A stretch of DNA of 64,000 nt, from NCBI GenBank assembly GCA_902798915.1, contig CADBYM010000012.1:18531-82530 (forward strand), in the 5' to 3' direction. This document shows, piece by piece, positions 35,028 to 41,557 of this stretch; position 1 is the stretch's first letter, and each line of letters opens with the position of its first letter. The notes below the pieces were generated by a model, which was not told where the DNA came from, made no database searches, and saw nothing but the letters and a program-made list of their open reading frames with translations. Made by a program: the position numbers and the translations under genes. This stretch comes from an uncultured Coriobacteriaceae bacterium (GTDB lineage: Bacteria; Actinomycetota; Coriobacteriia; Coriobacteriales; Atopobiaceae).

Positions 35028-36251
35028 TTACCTTATCTCGGACGGCAAGGCTTCCGTATGCTCAGCAATCTTTGCATTCACGCCGGCCGCGTTGAGAATC
35101 GCACACATCTCGTCTGCATACTTCTTTCCCACGGTTCCCAGCATAAGCTCAATGGAGAAGACTCCGTTGAGCTCGAATCCCAACACATTGCTCTGCATGT
35201 CCTCATACACGCCGTAGTGCAGCAAGTGCTTCGTTGCCTCGCCAAAACTCTGCCTGCCCATATACTGAAGGGAGCCGGTGAGCTTGAAGTCCAGCGAGGG
35301 GATTTGATTGGCCATGTCGCGTGCGCGGGATAGCATGAAATCGAGCTCGCGCTGCTTGTTGAACGACTCCCGCACCTTCTGGCACAACTCCGACAGAGAC
35401 AAATCCATGTCTTCCTTGGTTGCCACCAGCAGATTGCCCATGGTTTGGCCCGACAACGACAAATCCAAACCGAGTGCACGACGGATGTTCATCGTGTTGT
35501 TTGCGGTTATGGGCAACTCGTTCTCGGGATGGAGATTCTTGACCGTCTGTGCGAACAACGCGTACATCATGATTGAGGGCGATGCGCCATGCTTCTTGCA
35601 GTACGCAATGAACTCATCGCTAGGCATCTCGATAACATAGAACGACAGCGCTAGATTGGGTCCATAATCCATGCCGAGATCTTTGAAGACCTCCTGCGGG
35701 ATGTCGATGGGATCGCGGTACTCAAACGGCCTGGACAAGATGTCTTTGTTGAACGCGTAGAAGGTAGCGTACTCGGGCTTGTCCCCCGCGCCGGGCGAAA
35801 GCGGTTCAAAACCAGTGTCCAAATCGCTTCCATAGTACTTCTTGAAGTAGCGGGAGAGCATGTCCGACATGATGAGCTGCACGCTGCCGCCATCGAAGAA
35901 CGAATGCATGCCTGTAATGCCCAGCTTATCCTCGTAGTACGTCACCGCGGCCAACCTGTCCGCATTCATGCCGGCGCCTGGCGCAACGAGAGCAGGGCTG
36001 TTGAACACCTGCAGGGGCTTGTCATTCTCAACAAAGCTCAGCATGCCCTCTGAATCCTCAATAAACGCGTCTTTGAGCAGAGGCCACACCTCGTAGGTTT
36101 CTCTCATGGATTCGAGCAGCTTATCGCCATCAACCTTGTGATCCAACTGCATCAAAAACGTCATGTGCAGCTTATCGGTGTTATCCCACTCCCAAAACGG
36201 ATTGCCTTGCGCAGACGTAAAGGTCATATGAGCCTTGGATTCATTCGCCAT
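35028..36251 (-). CDS. Condensation/acyltransferase-like protein, copy 1 (HxxxDG)
   Basis: A 407-residue protein with the fold pattern of NRPS condensation domains and alcohol O-acetyltransferases: two CAT-like halves, and the catalytic motif HSFFDG at residues 116-121. A canonical DFGWG motif is not evident; the corresponding late region reads LGFELNGVFSIEL. Its start at 36251 (MANESKAHM) has AAGAAGG seven bases upstream. It follows its paralogue by only 4 bp and is surely cotranscribed. Likely reaction: acyl transfer from a CoA or carrier thioester, possibly made by the STAS-ligases, to an amine or hydroxyl. Substrates are unknown. Confidence 0.8.
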   Translation of the reverse strand: MANESKAHMTFTSAQGNPFWEWDNTDKLHMTFLMQLDHKVDGDKLLESMRETYEVWPLLKDAFIEDSEGMLSFVENDKPLQVFNSPALVAPGAGMNADRLAAVTYYEDKLGITGMHSFFDGGSVQLIMSDMLSRYFKKYYGSDLDTGFEPLSPGAGDKPEYATFYAFNKDILSRPFEYRDPIDIPQEVFKDLGMDYGPNLALSFYVIEMPSDEFIAYCKKHGASPSIMMYALFAQTVKNLHPENELPITANNTMNIRRALGLDLSLSGQTMGNLLVATKEDMDLSLSELCQKVRESFNKQRELDFMLSRARDMANQIPSLDFKLTGSLQYMGRQSFGEATKHLLHYGVYEDMQSNVLGFELNGVFSIELMLGTVGKKYADEMCAILNAAGVNAKIAEHTEALPSEIR

Positions 36252-36255
36252 CTTG

Positions 36256-37467
36256 TTACCTTCTTTCGCAGATTGCCATCTTTGGAGCTTGAGCCACGGT
36301 TGCGACAACACCCATCTTAGCAAACACTGCCGTCATCACCCGCATGTAGGCCTCGGCAGCCTTGCCAAGCTGACAATAAATGAGGAATTCGTCACCGAAC
36401 TGGATAATGTTCAGTATGTTGCATGCATTGTTGACCATCAACACCTTGCTCACATGTTCTACGCATCCGCCAAGCTCAAACCGACCCATATAGGATATTA
36501 CTCCAGAACATGCCCTAGTGCTCATGTCGTAAGTCCTCGTAATCGCGGTGAAGGACTTGACGTAGTCCGGATCACGTTGAGCATTCAGATCCGAGCGTAT
36601 CCTCATTGCCAACGGAGCAAGGTCATCCTTTATGACCTCGTCATGAGGGACTTCGATGAGGGCGGCCGAGGATGCCTGCGCAATTGAGTCTTCTATGCCC
36701 AGCATAGGCCTAAAGTCAACCGTCAGATGAATGAGCGCATCTCTCTTGTCGTCTTGATGAATCTCGTAGGCAGTCCGAGCGAAGATGATCGAGAGCATGG
36801 CGGTAGGGTTGGCCTTGTTGCTTTTGCAGAGCGCGATAAAATCACTTGCAGGCACACTCAAGATACCTACCGTAATTCTCCCAGGCTCCTCAGGCGCCAT
36901 GTTCGCGTCGCTGAAGAAGTCTTTGTTCTCGGGAAACGTGTATGGCTTCACGGGCGTGTATTCACCGAGCGGATAGCTCATGAACGGCTTGAAGTATTCG
37001 CCGGGTTGCCTGTTCTCCTCGAGCACAATCCCCGTAGAGTCAAATGCCTCATTGAAGTGTATGCACATATACAGATACAGGAGCGTCTTTGCAATCATCA
37101 TCACCCCATGGCCATCTATCATGGAGTGGTATGACAAGAACGTTATGCTGTCGTCATAATACGAGACCGACACGCCTCGCCGTGCAGTCAGGTCCGTACC
37201 GGGTGCGGCGGGTTCCGCGCTCTCGATCACCTTGGACTTGCAGTCGGACTCGAAGAAGCACAAGTGACCGTCAATGCGGTCGGGTTCAAGATCGAGAAGC
37301 GGATACACACGCAACGTCCGATCCCACGCTTGTTGCAGCTCATCACCCACCACTCGGTGATCGAGCCAGATGGTAATCCTCATATGCGTGTCGTCGTTAA
37401 CATCGCAAACCCAAAACCAAGGTGATGCACCTGAATCGTAAACGAGTTTCTTGCTCTGCACGCTCAT
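36256..37467 (-). CDS. Condensation/acyltransferase-like protein, copy 2 (HxxxDG)
   Basis: A 403-residue paralogue of the next gene, with the catalytic motif HSMIDG at residues 114-119 and the same two-lobed layout. The ATG at 37467 (MSVQSKKL) is preferred over the GTG six bases upstream because GAAGGAG is correctly spaced from it. The late region reads ISYMGRFELGG. Two different acyltransferase-like proteins in tandem suggest either two acylation steps or a heterodimer. Confidence 0.8.
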   Translation of the reverse strand: MSVQSKKLVYDSGASPWFWVCDVNDDTHMRITIWLDHRVVGDELQQAWDRTLRVYPLLDLEPDRIDGHLCFFESDCKSKVIESAEPAAPGTDLTARRGVSVSYYDDSITFLSYHSMIDGHGVMMIAKTLLYLYMCIHFNEAFDSTGIVLEENRQPGEYFKPFMSYPLGEYTPVKPYTFPENKDFFSDANMAPEEPGRITVGILSVPASDFIALCKSNKANPTAMLSIIFARTAYEIHQDDKRDALIHLTVDFRPMLGIEDSIAQASSAALIEVPHDEVIKDDLAPLAMRIRSDLNAQRDPDYVKSFTAITRTYDMSTRACSGVISYMGRFELGGCVEHVSKVLMVNNACNILNIIQFGDEFLIYCQLGKAAEAYMRVMTAVFAKMGVVATVAQAPKMAICERR

Positions 37468-37509
37468 GAACACTCCTTCTCCTACCGCCTATCGTAAAGA
37501 CCCGTTGCA

Positions 37510-37995
37510 CTAACCGTACACGTTATGAAGTGACTCGTATACATACGCGGGCACGTCATCCTTTAGCAGCTCCAGATTCTCGCGCACGTCGTAGGTGATT
37601 ACCTCGTTCGACGCCACCATAACGAACTTCCTCTCCGGAAACGCTGGCTGCAGCGTATCGATCCAATCCTTCTTGTCGTCTCCCGTAATCAGGCCATCCG
37701 CATGCACCCCCGTCAATTGCTCGGTACGAAGGAAGACCTTTACGAGGTCGATGCGACCATCCGCATCAAAGACCTCTTCTGGAAAATCGAGCGGATATAC
37801 CCTGAGCCGACCGCCAAACTCCCCGCCCAACGTTTCTAGCCACTGCTTCTTCGTCTCGTATCCTACGAGGTCCTTGTCCCCCTCGCTGCGCACAAAGATG
37901 TGCAGCAGGTCAAAGTGCTCCAGTCCGGTCTTTATGAGGGCAATATGGTTGTTGTGCAGCGGGTTGATGCTCCCATACATGAGTCCGTTCATCAT
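37510..37995 (-). CDS. Small cytidylyltransferase-like protein, copy 2
   Basis: A 161-residue Rossmann-type nucleotidyltransferase (NadD/TagD-like fold). The nucleotide-binding motif is YGSINPLHNNH at residues 7-17. The usual C-terminal ISSTxIR motif is eroded to ITYDVRE. It begins 3 bp after the stop of its paralogue (ATG 37995 or 37992). The partner substrate is unknown, and loss of the second motif raises doubt about activity. Confidence 0.75.
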   Translation of the reverse strand: MMNGLMYGSINPLHNNHIALIKTGLEHFDLLHIFVRSEGDKDLVGYETKKQWLETLGGEFGGRLRVYPLDFPEEVFDADGRIDLVKVFLRTEQLTGVHADGLITGDDKKDWIDTLQPAFPERKFVMVASNEVITYDVRENLELLKDDVPAYVYESLHNVYG

Positions 37996-37998
37996 GAG

Positions 37999-38493
37999 CT
38001 AATACCCCATCGCCTTGAGTCCGTCATACACATACTTGGGCAGGTCGTCCTTCCACCGATCAAGGTCCTCACGAACACGACTCGACGAGTGCTCGCCACG
38101 CGGGTGCACGATAAAGGTTCGGTCAGGCAGGTCCGCGCTCAGCGCATCGGCCATGTACCGCATGTCCTCTCCGCAAACAAGACCATCCAGATGCACGCCA
38201 CAGCGCCGCTCGCACTCTAGGAACGTACCCGTGAAGTCAAGCTTCGCGTATTGCTTGTCCTTCATGGCGAGCACGAACTTGTAGAAGCGAAGCCTTCCGT
38301 CGCAACATTCCTCGTTCACGCGGTTCAGCCAAGACAGCTTAGTCTCCCAATCCACCATGTCCACGCCTTCGGTATAGCGCGTGAACACGTGCATGACCTC
38401 AAAATGCTCCAAGGCAAACTGCAGAACCTGAATGTGACCCACATGAAGCGGATTGAAGCTTCCAAACAGCAGGCCGTTTTCCAACTTGCTCAT
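37999..38493 (-). CDS. Small cytidylyltransferase-like protein, copy 1
   Basis: A 164-residue protein with FGSFNPLHVGH at residues 10-20 and a preserved SSSRVRE near the C-terminus, so both nucleotide-binding motifs of the cytidylyltransferase superfamily are present. It starts at ATG 38493, which overlaps the stop of the MFS gene (ATGA), with AAGGAGG upstream. Enzymes of this fold join a nucleotide to a phosphate-bearing substrate (nicotinate mononucleotide, pantetheine phosphate, glycerol phosphate and others). The phosphotransferase-like kinase two genes upstream could supply such a phosphate; this is inference. Confidence 0.78.
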   Translation of the reverse strand: MSKLENGLLFGSFNPLHVGHIQVLQFALEHFEVMHVFTRYTEGVDMVDWETKLSWLNRVNEECCDGRLRFYKFVLAMKDKQYAKLDFTGTFLECERRCGVHLDGLVCGEDMRYMADALSADLPDRTFIVHPRGEHSSSRVREDLDRWKDDLPKYVYDGLKAMGY

Positions 38494-39707
38494 GACACCT
38501 CCTTGGCAACAATTCGTCGATACGAAAACGTGAGCAGCAACCCGCACGCAGAGAAGACGCAGGCGTACATGAACGCATTGGCATAGGAGCCCGTATCGTT
38601 GTACGCGTTCTTAGCAAGCAGCGGGCCAACGTAACCAGCCAACGCAAAACCTATGCACATAATACCATAATTCACACTGTTGTTCTTTAGGCCAAACCGG
38701 TCCGAGGTAAATCCCGGATAGACTCCCATAAAGGAGCCAAAGCTCAAGCCAACAAGTATGATTCCCACATAGAAGAGCGGCACGCTACCTTGCCCCGTAA
38801 GAAGCAGGCATGCCTCTGCCGCCGCCGACACGATGCATGCCAGGCGCAGCGAACCAATCCTGCCGATGCGATCCGAGAGACTGCCAGCACCGATGCGACC
38901 AAAGGTGTTGAAGAGCGCGAGCACCGAGACCGCCGTCGCCCCCTGCGCCTCGCTCATGCCCACGGTCGTGAGCGCGATTGCCGAAGCCTGAGAAATGATC
39001 ATCATGCCCGAAAACGCGCCGCAGATGAGCAGGACGAGCATCACGTAGAATACCGGCTGGCGAATCATGCCTCTCCAGTCGACGTCGTTGCCCTTCACCA
39101 AGGCCGCAGATTTGGGCCTCGCCTCAAGGCCGTCCACACTCAAGACCAAGGACGACGCCACGATGATTATCAGGAAGACGGCACCTACCGACTTGAAGGC
39201 AAACGGCGCGCTCGTGCTGGCAACGATTGCGCTCACAACAGGAGGAAGGATAACCGAGCTTATGCCGTATGCCGCCGTCACCAGGCCACCTACGAATCCG
39301 CTCCTCTCTGGGAACAACTTGACGGCAGTCGAGATGACGCTGCCGTATGCCATGCCCAGCCCCAGGCCCCCAATGATGCCGAAGCTCACAATGAGGAAGC
39401 CGACGCTTCGCGCGAACCCCGAGAGGAACATGCCTCCGCCAAAGAGAATGCCGCCGAGCATAACGACCAGCCTGGGACCAAGCCTGTCGTTAACCGACCC
39501 GCCCGCGATCATGGTAACGGGACCAATGCAGTTAGCGATGGTGTACACGATGGCGAGGTCACCTGCGTTCACCGACAGGCCTGCCGCCTGGTTAAGGTAT
39601 TCCGCCATCGCGGTCGAGAACACGCTCCACGAATAGATGCTTCCAAGGCAGAGGTTGATGAGGCAGCAGGCCGCGAGCATCAAGCCCCTTCTCTTATCTT
39701 GGTTCAT
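38490..39707 (-). CDS. MFS transporter, OFA (oxalate/formate antiporter-like) family
   Basis: A 405-residue protein with about 12 membrane helices, the N-terminal family signature YSWSVFSTAM, and the loop 2-3 motif GGSVNDRLGPR. OFA members exchange small organic anions. It starts at ATG 39707, 10 bp after the STAS-kinase stop, and its own stop overlaps the next gene. It may carry the carboxylic acid substrate or an organic by-product of the pathway (inference). Confidence 0.85.
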   Translation of the reverse strand: MNQDKRRGLMLAACCLINLCLGSIYSWSVFSTAMAEYLNQAAGLSVNAGDLAIVYTIANCIGPVTMIAGGSVNDRLGPRLVVMLGGILFGGGMFLSGFARSVGFLIVSFGIIGGLGLGMAYGSVISTAVKLFPERSGFVGGLVTAAYGISSVILPPVVSAIVASTSAPFAFKSVGAVFLIIIVASSLVLSVDGLEARPKSAALVKGNDVDWRGMIRQPVFYVMLVLLICGAFSGMMIISQASAIALTTVGMSEAQGATAVSVLALFNTFGRIGAGSLSDRIGRIGSLRLACIVSAAAEACLLLTGQGSVPLFYVGIILVGLSFGSFMGVYPGFTSDRFGLKNNSVNYGIMCIGFALAGYVGPLLAKNAYNDTGSYANAFMYACVFSACGLLLTFSYRRIVAKEVS

Positions 39708-39717
39708 GGGGAGCGCC

Positions 39718-40971
39718 TCACCATGCCTTCAGATTCTCGATGAGCTGATCACAGTCCGACTCTCGCATTCTGGCGAGAACGTCGCGTATGAAGCCAACCT
39801 TCTCGGCAAGCACCTCGGGTTGGTCCGCCACCTTCCTGCACTGGTCGAGCACGAAGCGGATTACCATGTAGTCGGAGTAGAACCTCGACGTTTGCAGGAA
39901 TGCCGCAATCTCGTCATCCGTACGACCCTCGAAGTAATATGAGATGAAGGTCTCCCAGAGCTGCGTTCCCTCCTCAAAGCTCACGTGCATGATGCGGTAG
40001 TAGAAGTCCTCGTAGGGAATGCTGTCGTCCAGGCCAAAGAGGTCCTGTGCCTCGGAGGGGCTGAGTCCTATTAGATAAGGGTACACACGATACAGGCAGG
40101 CGATGTCCCAAACAGGGTGCCCCAAACTGAAGTCGTCCATGTCGATGAGGAGCGGTTTGCCGTCGACGAGGTAGATGTTGCGGGCGTGGAAGTCCCCATG
40201 GACGCCCGTGTTTCTCTCGGGCACTGCATCGAGGTATCCCAGAAGCTCCTGGTACTCTTCCTGCCCAAGGAACGACGAAGCCGACTCCAGTTCCGAGCGC
40301 AACATGGCCTTGCGGCTGCCCATCGACCCCTCCGCAAACTCTGTATTTGCCATCTTGCGGGCGAGCTGCGCCATGTGCCGAGCGCAGCCATCGATGTTTT
40401 CGGGATGGCCGTGCGCGATGTCCGCAAGGCACTCTGAGTCCAGCAGCTCGAACACCACGCCAAGTCCGGCCTTCGTTTGAACCGTGTCGAAGGGAATGAT
40501 CGTCGGGATGCCCGCAACGAACGCCGTGCGGACGTTGCCAAGTATCCTCTCGAGCTGCTCTCGGGAGTTCACGTCGTAGAAGACCTTGAGTATGGTCTCG
40601 TCATCCACGCGATATACCGAACCGTACATCCCCCTACCCAGCTCCTCCAATCCGTCAACATCAACAAAGCGAAGCGCCTTCTCGACCTTGAAGATCTGGA
40701 CATAACCAGTCATATCGAGTACGTCGTACACGTACGACGACGCATTGGTGATTCGCATGGAGATGGAGCTATGACTCTTCGTGTATCTCAAGAGGACTCT
40801 CAACCCAGCAGACGAAATGTACCCAAGCTGCTTCGCATCCAGCACGATTTCTCGCACAGAGTCCGCAACCGCTATCCCAAACAGGTCTTCACTGAACTCC
40901 TCGATCGTATTTGCCGTGATTTCCTGCGGCAATTCGATGTGCAGGACACAGCCCTCGAACGCGTGATTCAT
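39718..40971 (-). CDS. STAS domain fused to APH-type small-molecule kinase
   Basis: A 417-residue fusion. Residues 1-~105 are STAS with YISSAGLRVLL at 51-61. From ~115 to ~340 comes an aminoglycoside-phosphotransferase-like kinase: ELGRGMYGSVYRVDDETILKVF (Gly loop and Lys), HGDFHARNIYL (catalytic Asp), and LIDMDDFSLGHPVWDIA (metal-binding DxD). A helical tail follows. The gene is first in the minus-strand run and has the locus promoter before it. Start at ATG 40971, after a purine-rich GGGGGGGACC; an in-frame ATG 30 bases upstream has no site. The kinase target is unknown; sugars, choline-like molecules or antibiotics are usual for the fold. Confidence 0.85.
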   Translation of the reverse strand: MNHAFEGCVLHIELPQEITANTIEEFSEDLFGIAVADSVREIVLDAKQLGYISSAGLRVLLRYTKSHSSISMRITNASSYVYDVLDMTGYVQIFKVEKALRFVDVDGLEELGRGMYGSVYRVDDETILKVFYDVNSREQLERILGNVRTAFVAGIPTIIPFDTVQTKAGLGVVFELLDSECLADIAHGHPENIDGCARHMAQLARKMANTEFAEGSMGSRKAMLRSELESASSFLGQEEYQELLGYLDAVPERNTGVHGDFHARNIYLVDGKPLLIDMDDFSLGHPVWDIACLYRVYPYLIGLSPSEAQDLFGLDDSIPYEDFYYRIMHVSFEEGTQLWETFISYYFEGRTDDEIAAFLQTSRFYSDYMVIRFVLDQCRKVADQPEVLAEKVGFIRDVLARMRESDCDQLIENLKAW

Positions 40972-41157
40972 GGTCCCCCCCAAAGCAAATGACTGATACA
41001 CATTATTGCATTGTATGCGTTATTTGTTACAGATGGAACAATCAATGCAGCCAATGCATTGGTGCGGGCTTCGCAGAATTGTAGCTTTTCTCGCCATCAC
41101 GAAATCGCTTGTGTATAATGGTGGGCACTTACGTTACCCAAACGAAAGGATTGCAAG
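40972..41157. promoter_or_regulatory. Divergent promoter region between kinase and precursor genes
   Basis: Rightward, a perfect TATAAT (41114-41119) lies 39 bp before the precursor ATG; its -35 region is poor. Leftward, TACAAT (41015-41010 on the minus strand) is a candidate -10 box, 39 bp before the kinase ATG. Between them TGCATTG-type sequences recur in both orientations (41007-41013 and 41054-41061 areas), possible operator half-sites. Both halves of the locus could be controlled together from here. Confidence 0.55.
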
Positions 41158-41445
41158 ATGACCATTGAGGAGCTGTACGGAAAGATTTTGGCTGACGACG
41201 AGCTGAAGGCCGACTTTGCCCAAGCGTACGAGAACGGCAAGTTCGTCGAGTGGGTTAACGCCCAGGGCGTCGACGCTAACGAGCAGGAAATCATCGCCTT
41301 CATCCAGGGAGCAGCAAACCAGAAGCTCTCGGTAGACGACGTCGACCAGGTCGCAGGCGGCGGCTATGCCAGCAAATTGAAGTCCGCGTGGAACGATAGC
41401 AAAAAGACGTGGACCATGCTGTGCACCACGTGGCCCATTTGCTAA
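41158..41445 (+). CDS. Lanthipeptide precursor with Nif11-type leader
   Basis: 95 residues. The leader is a Nif11-like domain: an N-terminal helix MTIEELYGKILADDELKADF and a C-terminal LSVDDVDQVAGG ending in a double glycine (residues ~67-68). The predicted 27-residue core after GG is GYASKLKSAWNDSKKTWTM then LCTTWPIC: three Ser, four Thr and two Cys, so up to two (methyl)lanthionine rings. Trp occupies core positions 10, 17 and 24, exactly seven apart. GAAAGGA precedes the ATG. It is followed by a terminator and then by LanM2, the natural modifying enzyme. Nif11 leaders are known from prochlorosin-type lanthipeptides. Confidence 0.88.
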   Translation: MTIEELYGKILADDELKADFAQAYENGKFVEWVNAQGVDANEQEIIAFIQGAANQKLSVDDVDQVAGGGYASKLKSAWNDSKKTWTMLCTTWPIC

Positions 41446-41464
41446 GGCCAGAATCGTAGCGCTG

Positions 41465-41502
41465 CCGGGCCGTTCGGACACCGTCCGCACGGCCCGTTTT
41501 TT
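41465..41502 (+). terminator. Strong terminator/attenuator between precursor and LanM2
   Basis: CGGGCCGT and ACGGCCCG (with CGGAC/GTCCG inside) form a long GC-rich stem followed by six T residues (41497-41502). It lies 20 bp after the precursor stop. Partial readthrough would give far more precursor than enzyme mRNA, a common arrangement in lanthipeptide operons. Confidence 0.85.
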
Positions 41503-41557
41503 GTCTCGCAGCCATCATATCGCACGCTCAATCGAGCAGGAAAGAGGTCATCAACTC

